Counted from the first letter of the stretch, positions 17,802 through 27,629 are shown. The stretch is DNA of 64,000 nt from Curvibacter lanceolatus ATCC 14669 (GCF_000381265.1 NZ_KB906258.1:222041-286040); one strand, 5' to 3'. The notes: generated by a model not told the origin, from the letters alone. Translations and numbers: made by a program.

Positions 17802-18029
17802 GCGTGCTGATCTCCTTGGTCTGGTCGGCTGGCAGGCCGCGGTTGCGGCCCAGGGCCCCTGCGGTGCCCCAGAGCGGTGCAGCATTCATGCCATGCGCCC
17901 AGCAGGGCGCTCGGCGCCACGATTGTTTCGAAGTTTCCAGGTTTTTTTGCATCGAACGGGAACTTGTGCGCTGCAGCGAACACAATCGAGGCTGTCAACA
18001 CGCCAGACACCCACCCAACCCCTTCCACC

Positions 18030-18386
18030 ATGCGTCTGCTCCTGCTTTGCCTGCTCTCAGTGCTGCTGCTCGGCTCGACCCTGCTGCGAGGCGAGAGCGC
18101 AGCCTGGGCCGGCGAGCCCGAGCTGCTGCAAGGGGATGTGCTGCTGGTGACCTCGCCCTGCGAGGTGCTGGCCGACGAGCCCGACACCCTGGACGAAGAA
18201 CTGCGCACCGCCGTGCGCCTGTACCAGCCCCCGGTCACCAACGACGACCGCACCGAAATGTTCTGGGCCCCCGAAGAGCCCCAACTCGATACGCCACGCC
18301 ACACCAGCGCCCCCGCGCCCTTCTCGGTGCGGCTGAGCAGCGTCTGCCCCCGGCCCTTGCTGCGCCCGCCGCGCCTGCTGGCCTGA
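18030..18386 (+). CDS. Small secreted protein heading the metal-efflux cluster
   Basis: 118 aa with a strong N-terminal signal sequence (MRLLLLCLLSVLLLGSTLL) and probable cleavage near AWA-GEPE. The mature part is acidic, with two Cys (TSPCEV and SSVCPRP), and ends in a Pro/Arg-rich stretch. I do not recognise the family. Small exported proteins, such as CzcI in Cupriavidus, often precede RND metal-efflux genes, so a periplasmic accessory role is plausible from position alone. It lies 161 nt upstream of the TolC-like gene and divergent from the NCS1-kinase. The ATG at 18030 is chosen because it gives the signal peptide. Confidence 0.6.
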   Translation: MRLLLLCLLSVLLLGSTLLRGESAAWAGEPELLQGDVLLVTSPCEVLADEPDTLDEELRTAVRLYQPPVTNDDRTEMFWAPEEPQLDTPRHTSAPAPFSVRLSSVCPRPLLRPPRLLA

Positions 18387-18547
18387 GGCCCGCGCCCGCC
18401 TGACGGCCCGGCGCAACCCTCCCCCCCTCGATTGATCTCGCCTGCCGATCCGGCCCCTGTTTGAAACGGGTGCCGGCCCCGCGACGCCTGAGCGCGTTGC
18501 GCACGCACGGCCCCCGCATCTCTTCACGGCCTTGTGCCGCCCCTGCC

Positions 18548-19948
18548 ATGCACGTTTCTGATTCATCCCTGCCCCGTCGCCTGCCCAGACTGGTGCTGCT
18601 CACCGCTGCCCTGGCGCTGGGCGGCGTCACGCCCAGCCTGGTCCAGGCCCAGGCCCAGGCAACACCCCAATCCACCCAGCGCACCGACGAGATCCCGGTC
18701 ATGGGCCTGGAACAACTGACCCGCCTGGTGCTGCAACACAACCCCGAACTGCTGGCCGCCCTGCAGGCACGGCAGACCGCTGCGGCCGGCGTGACCAGCG
18801 CCAGCGCCCTGCCCAACCCCCGGCTGGAGGTGAGCGGCGGCCACAACAGCGCCCGACTGCCCTCGGCCAACCCAGGCCAGGTGCAGACCTGGGCGGTGTC
18901 GCAGCTGATCGAGAACCCGGCCCTGCGCAGCGCCCGCCAGGACGCCGCCCGGGCCGGCGTGAGAGGCAGCGCAGAACAGGCCGAGATCACGCGCCAGACC
19001 TTGATTGCCCAGGTGCAGCTGCGCGCCTACGAGGCCCTGCTGCGCCAGGCCGAAGCCGCCAGCGCCAGCGAATCGCTGGCCTTGCTGGAGCAGGTGCGCG
19101 AGCGGGTGCGCCTGCGGGTGGACAGCGGCGAGGCCCCGCGCTACGAAATCATCAAGGCCGATGCCGAAATCATCAACGCCCGCCAGCGCCAGCAAAGCGC
19201 GGCCCTGCAGGCCGAACAGGCCCTGCTGAGCCTGAACCGCCTGGCCGCCGGCCAGTTGCCCAAGCGCTGGCGGCTGCAGGCCTCGCTGGACGATGCGCCG
19301 GCACTGCCCGGCCTGAGCGCGCTGCGCGCCCAGGCCGATGAGCGCAACCCCGAGCTGCGCGCGCTGCAGGCCGAGATCCAGCGCGCCCAGGCCCGGCTGG
19401 CCGAGGCCCGCGCCAGCCGCTGGCCCGGCCTGGAGCTGCGCTACAGCCAGACGCGCGACCCCGAAATCCGCCAGAACCAGCTCGGGGTGAGCGTGCAGAT
19501 CCCGCTGCTGGACACACGCAGCGGCCCCCGTGCCGAGGCCGAATCCGAGCTGCTGCGCCTGCAGGGCCGCCTGGACGGGCGCCGCGCCGAGCTGGGCCAG
19601 CAGGTGCTGCTGGCCTGGAAATCCCTGGAGCTGGCCCGTGGCCGCACCGAGGCCCTGAGCCAGGGCGCCGTGCGCGAGGCCGAGGCCGCCCTGCGCGTGG
19701 CCCAGGCCGCCTACCGCTATGGCGAGCGCGGCATCCTTGATGTGCTGGACGCCCAGCGCGTGCTGCGCAGCGTGCGTGCCGACCTGCTGGATGCGCGCTA
19801 CCAGCAGCAGGTGGCGCGCATCGAGCTCGAACTGCTGGCCGGCCGCCACGGCGAGGCCGAGCTCCTTGCCCCCAACCCCGCCAACCCCGCCAACCCCGCC
19901 ACCCCTGCCACGCCGGCCACCCCGGCCTCGGCCACCCAGCAGCCCTGA
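18548..19948 (+). CDS. TolC-family outer-membrane factor of an RND metal efflux system (CzcC-like)
   Basis: 466-aa outer-membrane channel. A signal peptide (cleavage near VQAQ) is followed by two copies of the long-helix outer-membrane efflux repeat (residues ~60-240 and ~260-430), rich in Ala, Gln and Glu as is usual for TolC coiled coils. The C-terminus after LLAGRHGEAE is a low-complexity run of NPA/TPA triplets (~18 residues), encoded by a GC-rich tandem repeat near 19873-19926. It is the first structural gene of the CBA set; the adaptor starts 18 nt later. The metal cannot be deduced from this subunit. Confidence 0.9.
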   Translation: MHVSDSSLPRRLPRLVLLTAALALGGVTPSLVQAQAQATPQSTQRTDEIPVMGLEQLTRLVLQHNPELLAALQARQTAAAGVTSASALPNPRLEVSGGHNSARLPSANPGQVQTWAVSQLIENPALRSARQDAARAGVRGSAEQAEITRQTLIAQVQLRAYEALLRQAEAASASESLALLEQVRERVRLRVDSGEAPRYEIIKADAEIINARQRQQSAALQAEQALLSLNRLAAGQLPKRWRLQASLDDAPALPGLSALRAQADERNPELRALQAEIQRAQARLAEARASRWPGLELRYSQTRDPEIRQNQLGVSVQIPLLDTRSGPRAEAESELLRLQGRLDGRRAELGQQVLLAWKSLELARGRTEALSQGAVREAEAALRVAQAAYRYGERGILDVLDAQRVLRSVRADLLDARYQQQVARIELELLAGRHGEAELLAPNPANPANPATPATPATPASATQQP

Positions 19949-19966
19949 GGCCCCACACCCCATTCC

Positions 19967-21157
19967 ATGAAACCGATCATGAACACCTTCAAGCTCCCTC
20001 CCCTGCCCCTGGCCACCCTGAGCACGCTGACCTTGGCCCTGCTCTGCGCCTTCACACTGAGCGCCTGCGGCCCCGCCGACAAGCCCATGCCTGTCGCGGA
20101 GACCCCCGCCACCGACCCGCTGGAAGTGCGGGTCAAGCCCGAGATGGCGGCGCAGTTCAAGGTCCAGAAACTGGCCCCGGTCTCCCTGGTGCCCACGCAG
20201 GACGTGTCCGGCCGCATCGAGGCCAATGACCGCCTGGTGACCCGCATCGGCGCCTCGGTCACCGGCCGCGTGACCGACGTGCTGGCCGAGGTGGGCGACC
20301 GCGTCAAGACCGGTCAGGCCCTGGCCCATGTGGCCAGCCCCGAGCTGACCACGGCCCAACTGGCCTACCTGCGCGCCCATGCGGCCAGCCAGCTGGCCGA
20401 GCGCGCCGTGGAACGCGCCCGCCAGTTGATCCAGGCCGATGTGATCGGCTCGGCCGAACTGCAGCGCCGTGAATCCGAGCTGAGCATCGCCCGCGCCGAA
20501 CTGCGCGCCGCCGGCGACCAGCTGCAGCTGATGGGCCTGCCCGCAGGCGCCATCGAACAACTGCGCAGCCAGGGCACCCTGGCCGCCAAGACCGCCGTGG
20601 TGGCCACGCTGTCGGGCGTGGTGATCGAGCGCCAGGTCAGCCGAGGCCAGGTGGCCCAGCCGGGCGACCCGCTGTTCACCGTGGCCGACCTGGGCAATGT
20701 CTGGGTGGTGGGCGGCCTGCCTGAACAGGCGGCCCGCTCGGTGCAGCCGGGCCAGGCGGTGGAGATCGAGGTGCCGGCCCTCGGCGCCCAACGCCTGCAG
20801 GGCAAGATCGTCTATGTGGGCGACACCGTGTCGCCCGAGACGCGCACCGTGACCATCCGAACCCAGGTCGACAACGCCCGCCGCGACCTCAAGCCGCAGA
20901 TGCTGGCCACCATGCGCATTGCCGCCGCGCCGCAGCAGGTGCTGGCCGTGCCCGCTGCCGCCGTGGTGCGCGAGAACGACCGCGACCACGTGTTCGTGCG
21001 CCAGGCCGAGGGGCGCTACCGCCTCACGCCGGTCGAGCTGGGGGCCGCCAGCGGCGCGCTGCGCCCCCTGCTCAAGGGCCTGCCCGAGGGCAGCGAGGTG
21101 GTGGTCGAAGGGGCCTTCCACCTGAACAACGAGCGCAAGCGCGCCGAACTGGAGTAA
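19967..21157 (+). CDS. RND efflux periplasmic adaptor lipoprotein (CzcB-like)
   Basis: 396-aa membrane-fusion protein linking the inner-membrane pump to the outer-membrane channel. The signal peptide ends in a lipobox (LSAC), so it is anchored to the inner membrane by lipid. The barrel-sandwich/lipoyl halves (ASVTGRVTDVLAEVGD and ATLSGVVIERQVSRGQ) flank an alpha-hairpin, followed by beta-barrel and membrane-proximal domains. The extra C-terminal metal-binding domain of some CzcB/CusB proteins is not seen. It ends 3 nt before the pump gene. The start could be 19967 or the next Met 12 nt later. Confidence 0.92.
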   Translation: MKPIMNTFKLPPLPLATLSTLTLALLCAFTLSACGPADKPMPVAETPATDPLEVRVKPEMAAQFKVQKLAPVSLVPTQDVSGRIEANDRLVTRIGASVTGRVTDVLAEVGDRVKTGQALAHVASPELTTAQLAYLRAHAASQLAERAVERARQLIQADVIGSAELQRRESELSIARAELRAAGDQLQLMGLPAGAIEQLRSQGTLAAKTAVVATLSGVVIERQVSRGQVAQPGDPLFTVADLGNVWVVGGLPEQAARSVQPGQAVEIEVPALGAQRLQGKIVYVGDTVSPETRTVTIRTQVDNARRDLKPQMLATMRIAAAPQQVLAVPAAAVVRENDRDHVFVRQAEGRYRLTPVELGAASGALRPLLKGLPEGSEVVVEGAFHLNNERKRAELE

Positions 21158-21160
21158 GCC

Positions 21161-24100
21161 ATGGTTGCCTCCCTGATCCGTGCCGCGCTGAGCCAGCGCC
21201 TGGTGGTGGTGGTGCTGGCCCTGGTGCTGTGCGCCTTCGGCGTGCGCGAAGCCACGCGACTGTCGGTGGACGCCTTCCCCGACGTGACCAATGTGCAGGT
21301 GCAAGTGGCCACCGAAGCCCCCGGGCGCTCGCCCGAGGAGATCGAGCGCTTCGTGACCGTGCCCCTGGAGATCGCCATGACCGGGCTGCCCGGCCTGGTC
21401 GAGATGCGCTCGCTCAACAAGAGCGGCCTGTCCATCATCACCCTGGTGTTCACCGACACCACCGATGTGTACTTTGCCCGCCAGCTGGTGACCGAACGCC
21501 TGATCGAGGTGACGCCTCGCATGCCGGCCGGCATCGTGCCGGTGCTGGGCCCGGTCTCCACCGGCCTGGGCGAGGTCTACCAGTACACGCTCGAAAAGCC
21601 CGACGACGGCCAGCGCGCGCTCACCCCTGAAGAGCTGGCCGAACGCCGCACCGTGCAGGACTGGGTGCTGCGCCCCATGCTGCGCTCGATCCCGGGCGTG
21701 GCCGAGATCAACTCGCAGGGCGGCTACGTCAAGCAGTACCAGGCCCTGGTCGACCCCGGGCGGCTGCGCCACTACGGACTGTCGGTGCAGCAGGTGGTGC
21801 AGGCGATCGCCAGCAACAACGCCAACGCCAGCGGCGGCATCCTGCCGCAGCTGACCGAGCAGTACCTGATCCGCGGCCTGGGGCTGATCCGCACGCTGGA
21901 CGACATCGGCAACATCGTGGTCAAGGAACAGGCCGGCGTGCCGGTGTACGTGCGCGATGTGGCCACCGTGCAGTTGGGCAGCGAGGTGCGCCAGGGCGCC
22001 ATCATCAAGGGTGGCTACACCGAGGGGGTGTCGGGCATCGTGCTGATGATGCGGGGCGGCAACGCCAAGCAGGTGGTGGGCCGGGTGAAAGACCGGGTGG
22101 ACGAGATCAACCGCCAGGGCCTGCTGCCCGACGGGCTGCAGATCGTGCCCTACTACGACCGCACCGAGCTGGTCGACTCGGCCCTGTTCACCGTGGGCAA
22201 GGTGCTGGTCGAGGGCATCTTCCTGGTGGTGGTGGTGCTGTTCATCTTCCTGGGCGATGTGCGCTCCAGCCTGATCGTGGTGGCCACCCTGGTGATCACA
22301 CCGCTGAGCACCTTCATCCTGATGAACCGCTATGGCATCTCGGCCAACCTGATGTCATTGGGAGGGCTGGCAATTGCCATCGGCCTGATGGTGGACGCCA
22401 CGGTGGTGGTGGTCGAGAACGTGTACCACCGCGTGGGCCAGGCGGGCGCCGGCATGGGGGCGCGGGTGCGCGCCATCCTCGACGCCACCACCGAGGTGGC
22501 CACGCCGACCATCTTCGGCATGGCCATCATCATCCTGGTGTTCCTGCCGCTGATGACGCTGCAGGGCATCGAGGGCAAGATGTTCGCCCCGCTGGCCCTG
22601 ACCATCGCCATGGCCCTGGCCGTGTCGCTGGTGGTGTCGCTGATCCTGTCGCCGGTGCTGTGCGCCTACTTCCTCAAGGGCGGGGCCGACCACGACACCC
22701 GGCTGATCGCCTTCCTGAAGCGCCACTACCTGCGCCTGCTGGACGGCGCCACGCTGCGCAGCCGCCTCACGCTGGGCGTGGCGGTGGGTCTGCTGCTGGG
22801 CTCGCTGGCGCTGTTTCCGCTGCTGGGCAAGTCCTTCATGCCCACCATGAAGGAAGGCGCGCTGACGCCGCAGATCAACCGCGTGCCCAGCATCTCGCTG
22901 GACGAATCCATCCGCATGGAAATGAGCGCCATGAAGACCGTGGCCGAGGTGCCGGGCGTGCGCATGGTGGTGTCCAAGCTGGGTCGGGGCGAGTCGCCCG
23001 CCGACCCGGCCGGGCCCAACGAGTCCGACCCCATCGTGCTGCTGGACCCGAAGTCGGGCCGCACCCAGGACGAGATCGACGAGGACATCCGCCAGCGCCT
23101 GTCCAGCATCCCGGGCGTGCAGATCGTGCTGTCGCAGCCGATCTCCGAGCGGGTGGACGAGATGGTGACCGGGGTGCGCTCGCAGCTGGCCATCAAGGTG
23201 TTCGGCGACGAACTGGGTGAGCTCAAGCGCCTGTCCGAGCAGGTGGCGCGGGTGCTGAAAAGCGTGGACGGCAGCCGCGACATCCGCATCGAGCGCCTGT
23301 CGGGCCAGCAGGCGCTGACGGTGGACATCGACCGCAAGGCCATCGCCCGCCATGGCATCAACGTGGCCGACGTGCACAGCCTGATCGAGACCGCCATCGG
23401 CGGCAAGGAAGTGACCACCCTGTACGAGGGCGAGCGCCGCTACAACGTGGTGGTGCGCTTCCCGGCGGCGGCGCGGCAGAGCGCCGAGGCCATCGGCAAC
23501 ACCTTGCTGACCACGCCCGACGGCGCCCAGGTGCCGCTGTACTCGGTGGCACGCATCGAGCTGGTGGACGGCCCGGCACAGATCAGCCGTGAAAGCGGCA
23601 AGCGCCGCGTGGTGGTGGGGGCCAACGTGGAAGGCCGCGACCTGGCCGGCTACGTGGCCGAGGTGCAGCAGCGCCTGGCCCAGGAGGTGCGCCTGCCCGA
23701 GGGCTACGAGTTCCGCTTTGGCGGGCAGTTCGAGAACATGGAGCGCGCCATGGGCACGCTGGCGGTGATCGTGCCGTTGACCATTGTGGCCATCTTCTTC
23801 CTGCTGTTCCTGCTGTTCAACTCGGTGCGCCTGGCCAGCCTGATCATCCTGGTGCTGCCCTTTGCCTCGATCGGCGGCCTGGTGGGCCTGTTCGTGACCG
23901 GCGAGTACCTGAGCGTGCCGGCCTCGGTGGGCTTCATCGCGCTGTGGGGCATTGCGGTGCTCAATGGCGTGGTGCTGGTGACCTGCATCCGGCGCCTGCG
24001 CGAGGACGGCCTGGAGGTGGCCGCTGCGGTGCGTGAAGGCTGCGTGCAGCGCTTCCGCCCCGTGATGATGACGGCCACCGTGGCCCTGCTGGGGCTGGTG

Positions 24101-24250
24101 CCGTTTCTGTTTGCCACCGGCCCGGGCTCGGAGGTGCAGCGCCCGCTGGCCATCGTGGTGATCGGGGGCCTGATCTCCTCCACCCTGCTGACCCTGGTGG
24201 TGCTGCCCACGCTGTACCGCTGGTTCGACGAAAAACCCACCGAAGCCTGA
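21161..24250 (+). CDS. Heavy-metal RND efflux pump, CzcA/CusA family
   Basis: 1029-aa inner-membrane proton-driven pump that exports metal cations, with the expected 12 TM helices and two large periplasmic loops. The TM4 motif reads AIAIGLMVDATVVVVEN, closer to the CusA-type than to the DFGxxxDGA of Zn/Co pumps. In the porter domain, however, the RVDEMVTG stretch has Glu where I recall a copper-binding Met in CusA. The metal specificity is therefore unclear. It forms an operon with the outer-membrane factor, adaptor and a PII-like gene (11-nt gap), all on the plus strand. No metal-responsive regulator is adjacent. Confidence 0.93.
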   Translation: MVASLIRAALSQRLVVVVLALVLCAFGVREATRLSVDAFPDVTNVQVQVATEAPGRSPEEIERFVTVPLEIAMTGLPGLVEMRSLNKSGLSIITLVFTDTTDVYFARQLVTERLIEVTPRMPAGIVPVLGPVSTGLGEVYQYTLEKPDDGQRALTPEELAERRTVQDWVLRPMLRSIPGVAEINSQGGYVKQYQALVDPGRLRHYGLSVQQVVQAIASNNANASGGILPQLTEQYLIRGLGLIRTLDDIGNIVVKEQAGVPVYVRDVATVQLGSEVRQGAIIKGGYTEGVSGIVLMMRGGNAKQVVGRVKDRVDEINRQGLLPDGLQIVPYYDRTELVDSALFTVGKVLVEGIFLVVVVLFIFLGDVRSSLIVVATLVITPLSTFILMNRYGISANLMSLGGLAIAIGLMVDATVVVVENVYHRVGQAGAGMGARVRAILDATTEVATPTIFGMAIIILVFLPLMTLQGIEGKMFAPLALTIAMALAVSLVVSLILSPVLCAYFLKGGADHDTRLIAFLKRHYLRLLDGATLRSRLTLGVAVGLLLGSLALFPLLGKSFMPTMKEGALTPQINRVPSISLDESIRMEMSAMKTVAEVPGVRMVVSKLGRGESPADPAGPNESDPIVLLDPKSGRTQDEIDEDIRQRLSSIPGVQIVLSQPISERVDEMVTGVRSQLAIKVFGDELGELKRLSEQVARVLKSVDGSRDIRIERLSGQQALTVDIDRKAIARHGINVADVHSLIETAIGGKEVTTLYEGERRYNVVVRFPAAARQSAEAIGNTLLTTPDGAQVPLYSVARIELVDGPAQISRESGKRRVVVGANVEGRDLAGYVAEVQQRLAQEVRLPEGYEFRFGGQFENMERAMGTLAVIVPLTIVAIFFLLFLLFNSVRLASLIILVLPFASIGGLVGLFVTGEYLSVPASVGFIALWGIAVLNGVVLVTCIRRLREDGLEVAAAVREGCVQRFRPVMMTATVALLGLVPFLFATGPGSEVQRPLAIVVIGGLISSTLLTLVVLPTLYRWFDEKPTEA

Positions 24251-24261
24251 AGGAGACCGCC

Positions 24262-24588
24262 ATGAAGGAAATCCGTGCCATCGTGCGGCCCAGCCGCCTG
24301 AACCGCCTGCGCGACGCGCTGCGCGCCATCCCCAACTTTCCGGGGGTGACCATCTTCCGGGCCGAGGGCTTCACCGCCCCGGCGGCGGTGGACAAGCGCA
24401 GCGTGCGCGAAGAGCTGACCGACTTCAGCCCCAAGCTGATGGTGTCGGTGCTGGCCCAAGCCGAGATGGTGGAGACCATCCGCCAGGCCATCACCCAGGC
24501 CTGCCAGACCGGGCAGATCGGGGACGGCCTGGTCTGGGTGGTGGACATCGACGAGACCCACCGCATCCGCGACGGCAGCGCGGTGTGA
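24262..24588 (+). CDS. PII-like protein linked to metal efflux (PII-NG type)
   Basis: 108-aa PII-fold protein. The C-terminal signature TGQIGDGLVWV followed by HRIRDG matches the PII B-loop/C-loop motif (TGxxGDGxIFV...RIRTG). The T-loop uridylylation Tyr motif is absent, so this is not GlnB or GlnK. A PII-like group tied to CzcA-type pumps (PII-NG) has been described; its role is not settled. The gene follows the pump with an 11-nt gap and an AGGAGA site, and is the last gene of the operon. It could bind the pump, a nucleotide or a metal; which of these cannot be read here. Confidence 0.85.
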   Translation: MKEIRAIVRPSRLNRLRDALRAIPNFPGVTIFRAEGFTAPAAVDKRSVREELTDFSPKLMVSVLAQAEMVETIRQAITQACQTGQIGDGLVWVVDIDETHRIRDGSAV

Positions 24589-24595
24589 GCCTCTG

Positions 24596-24629
24596 CCCCC
24601 CTGTGAACCTGTGAGGGTTCTCAGGGGGG
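24596..24629. terminator. Bidirectional hairpin terminator
   Basis: A 14-bp stem with one internal mismatch (24596-24609 with 24616-24629, 6-nt loop) sits in the 63-nt gap between the convergent PII-like and cytochrome peroxidase genes. There is no T-tract, so it is a candidate for both directions. Confidence 0.6.
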
Positions 24630-24651
24630 GCGGCATCGCCGCCAGACTGGT

Positions 24652-25953
24652 TCAGGGTGGCGGCATCACCGCCACGTAGGGCGCATCGGTCAGGGTGCGC
24701 AAGAAGGCCACCAGATCATCGATGTCCTGCTCGCTGAGCGCGGGCGGCTGGTCGGGGCGGCGGTTCAGCGGCGGCGAGTTGACGTTCACATTGCCGCGGT
24801 GGGCCCGGGCCACGTCCTCGAACACGCTGCCCGAGGCGTACCACTCGCCGGGTTTGATCGAACGCGTGTTGTAGAAGGCCACCGCGTCGCGCAGCGAGTG
24901 CAGCACGCCGTTGTGCATGAAGCTCTGGCGCAGCGCCACGTTGCGCAGGCCGGGCGTGCGCAGGTAGGCGCACCATTGCTGCGGCTCGGGCCAATGCTGG
25001 GCCCGGGCCGTGGCGCACAGGCCCTCATCGAAGTGGCCCGGCTGGCGGTTGGGCGCCAGGGCCCGGTTGCGCGGCACGGCAATGGCGTCGTAGCCGAAAT
25101 CGGTGAACAACGAGCGCTCGGGCCGTGAAGCCGTGTCCGACAAAGCGTGGCACGAGGCGCAGTTGCCCTTGTCGGGGTTCTTGAACAGCGCCAGGCCGCG
25201 CATCTCGGGCGGGCTCAGCGGCTTGCGATCCCGCAGGTAGGCATCGAAGCGCGAGCTGAAGGGTGCCATCTCGTCGCTTTGCAGGTAGGCCTCGAAGGCA
25301 GCGCCCAGGGCCTGCACCAGGGCCTCGGGATCGCGCAGCACGGCGGGGCCGAAGGGCGCCACGCCGCTGTCGGCCAGCGATTGGGCCAGGCCGTTGCGGC
25401 GCAGGCGCTGCAGCAACTGACGCGGGCTGCCGTTGTTCATCTCATGCGGGTCGAACAGGGGCCCACGCGCCTGCTCGGCCAGGGTGTCGGCGCGGCCATC
25501 GGCCATCAAACCGCCGAAGGGCGAGGGATACGGGGCATCGTCGTCCTGGTAGAAGTGGCGGCGCGGCACATAGCGCACATACAGCAGCGAGGGTGCGTTG
25601 CGCAGGCTGAACTGGCCGGCGCGGCTGCCACGCGGCGTGCCCGGCCCACCGGCCAGGGCCTGCGGCCCGGGCATGAAGGCGCGGGCCGGGTCGTGGCAAC
25701 TGGCGCACGAGGCGCCGGCCGGCTCGGACAGGCGCGGCTCGACAAACAGGCGCCGGCCCAGGGCCACCAGGGCCGGGTCGGGCGCGAAGCGGGCGCTGGT
25801 GGCGTCGTACTTGGCGGCCACCAGCGGGCTGCGGCCGATCGCGGCCAGCACCTTCTGCGCGCCACCGCCCGAGACCAGCACCACGCTGTCGGGGGCGGCC
25901 AGCGCCCCGAGCGACACGCTCAGTGCCAGCAGCCCAGTGAGCAGCGACCTCAC
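24652..25953 (-). CDS. Di-heme cytochrome c peroxidase / MauG-family protein
   Basis: 433-aa exported di-heme protein. A signal peptide (cleavage near ALA-APDS) precedes two CASCH heme-binding motifs, near residues 82-86 and 269-273, as in CcpA/MauG enzymes that reduce peroxide or oxidise partner proteins in the periplasm. Conserved segments include FSLRNAPSLL and TPGLRNVALRQSFMHNG in the second heme domain. The start overlaps the stop of the metallophosphoesterase by 4 nt, so the two form an operon. Whether it is a peroxidase or a MauG-like maturation oxidase cannot be told; no methylamine or PQQ genes are nearby. Confidence 0.88.
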   Translation of the reverse strand: MRSLLTGLLALSVSLGALAAPDSVVLVSGGGAQKVLAAIGRSPLVAAKYDATSARFAPDPALVALGRRLFVEPRLSEPAGASCASCHDPARAFMPGPQALAGGPGTPRGSRAGQFSLRNAPSLLYVRYVPRRHFYQDDDAPYPSPFGGLMADGRADTLAEQARGPLFDPHEMNNGSPRQLLQRLRRNGLAQSLADSGVAPFGPAVLRDPEALVQALGAAFEAYLQSDEMAPFSSRFDAYLRDRKPLSPPEMRGLALFKNPDKGNCASCHALSDTASRPERSLFTDFGYDAIAVPRNRALAPNRQPGHFDEGLCATARAQHWPEPQQWCAYLRTPGLRNVALRQSFMHNGVLHSLRDAVAFYNTRSIKPGEWYASGSVFEDVARAHRGNVNVNSPPLNRRPDQPPALSEQDIDDLVAFLRTLTDAPYVAVMPPP

Positions 25954-27431
25954 GGCGTCAGGAAGCCGGTCTTGTCGCAGCTCAGTGCCTTGCCCGACTG
26001 CACGCAGGTGGCCATCAGCTTGCCGGCGGCGCTGTAGGCCTTGAAGGTCCAGCCCGTGGCGGGGGCCGCGTTGCGGTCCATCACCATGAAGCCGAAGCTG
26101 GCGCTGTGCGTGATGCGGTCGATGGTGGCGCCCACGGCGGGCGTCAGCCCGGCGGGCAGCGGGTCGGGCAGGGCCACGTCCAGCGAGTCGCCGCCATTGC
26201 CCGTGACCAGCGTGGCCGGGTGGCCCGAGGCGAAGTTGATGGCCTGGAAGTCATGCACGTGGCCGTGCAGGGCCACGTTGACGCCCGGCGGGTAATAGGC
26301 CTGGGCGTTCAGGCTGCTCATGGCCGACTGCAGGGCCAGGTTGCCCGGTGCCGGGGTGCTGCCGGCCACCGGGGCAAAGGCCAGGATGGGGTGGTGGTTG
26401 GTGAAGATCGTGTTGACCATGCCGGTTTTGGCGGCCAGGCTGCCCACGGTCTGGAACTGCTTCTGGTAGATGGCGAACTGGGCATCGGTGGGCTTGAGCG
26501 CGGCCGAGCCGGTCTTGGCCGAGTCGAACACCACAATTTGCGAATCACTGCCCAGGGCGACGGCGTAGGGGTCGCTGTAGTTGGCCGTGCCGTCGTTGAC
26601 CGGGTCATCGCAACTGCGGGCAGCCGAGTAGCTGCGCACGTCCATGAAGCGGTACCAGCCCTGGCCGGCGCGCGCGCACTCCTCGTGGTTGCCGCGCACC
26701 ACCACCCAGGGGGCGGCAGACAGCAGCGGGGCGGCGGGCTGGAACAGGTCGGCCAGCCAGGTGTCCCAACCGTAGCCCCAGGGGCTGCCCTGGCAGCCGG
26801 CCACGTCGCTGGGGCAGGCGTTCTCACGGTAGTGGTAGTCGCCGATGTGCAGCACCAGGTCGGGGGTCATCGAGGCGGCCACCTTGGACAGGCTGGCAAA
26901 CGGCCAGGCCACCGGGTCGCTGCAGGCCTGCCAGGCGGCGCCGGCCTTCTTCATGCGGCAGCCGGTGTCGGCCAGCACCAGCACACGCTGGGGATTGGCC
27001 TTGGGCACGGGCAGCGCGCGGTTGGCCACGGCCACCTTCTGCGCCCCGCTGGGCAAGTTGGCTTCGCACACCGAGACCGGGAAGGCCGAGGGCTTGGAGT
27101 CCACCGGGTCGCTGGCGGTGGTGCGCTGTGCAGCGGTGCCGGGGCCCACGCGCAGGTTCATGCGGGTGGCATTGCCGTCCACCACCAGCAGCGGGCAGGC
27201 AGCGTTGGCGCTGGTGGCTCCGGTGGTGCTGGTCGGCGGGGTGTAGCTGGTGACCACGCGGGCGATGGCCTGGTTGCTGTCGCCCATCTCCACCCAGGCG
27301 GCCTGGATGTTGGCGTCGCCGCTGGCGGCGTCGGGTGAGCTGTCGCCCGTGCAGCCGGGCAGCACCAGGGCCGCGCCCAGGGTGGACAGGCCGGCCAGCC
27401 AGACCAGGGGGTGCTGTTTCAGTTGTTTCAT
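25950..27431 (-). CDS. Metallophosphoesterase lipoprotein
   Basis: 493-aa exported calcineurin-like phosphoesterase. The signal peptide ends in a lipobox-like LPGC, so it is probably membrane-anchored. The dinuclear metal ligands are visible in order: LADTG, GDYHY, GNHEE, NHHPI and HGHVHD. It is similar in plan to acid phosphatase/5'-nucleotidase-like family members. The start at 27431 is chosen for its signal peptide; the ORF continues 40 codons upstream without one. Translationally coupled to the di-heme peroxidase gene. Divergent from ureA across 198 nt. The substrate is unknown; periplasmic phosphate scavenging is one option. Confidence 0.85.
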   Translation of the reverse strand: MKQLKQHPLVWLAGLSTLGAALVLPGCTGDSSPDAASGDANIQAAWVEMGDSNQAIARVVTSYTPPTSTTGATSANAACPLLVVDGNATRMNLRVGPGTAAQRTTASDPVDSKPSAFPVSVCEANLPSGAQKVAVANRALPVPKANPQRVLVLADTGCRMKKAGAAWQACSDPVAWPFASLSKVAASMTPDLVLHIGDYHYRENACPSDVAGCQGSPWGYGWDTWLADLFQPAAPLLSAAPWVVVRGNHEECARAGQGWYRFMDVRSYSAARSCDDPVNDGTANYSDPYAVALGSDSQIVVFDSAKTGSAALKPTDAQFAIYQKQFQTVGSLAAKTGMVNTIFTNHHPILAFAPVAGSTPAPGNLALQSAMSSLNAQAYYPPGVNVALHGHVHDFQAINFASGHPATLVTGNGGDSLDVALPDPLPAGLTPAVGATIDRITHSASFGFMVMDRNAAPATGWTFKAYSAAGKLMATCVQSGKALSCDKTGFLTP

Positions 27432-27629
27432 GGTGGGTTCTCCGTCCTCGGTAAACCCAGCACCGTACGGGGGTGCTGTTTCAAGGTCGTGACAAGGCCG
27501 AAACCCAGGCTTTACCGGAGCCTTCGCGCCAGCGGCACAGGGCTCGGGCACCAGCCTGGTGCACCACCGGGCAAGATTCCTGCTTTAACATTTGGAGACA
27601 TCCAGACTGACCGATATCGAGGCATCCCC

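Noticed and set aside
18563-21772. 1069-aa minus-strand ORF opposite the efflux genes
   Set aside because: Its His/Gln/Gly-rich translation has no recognisable domain, and the plus strand encodes intact TolC-like and adaptor proteins across it. This is a codon-bias shadow in GC-rich DNA.
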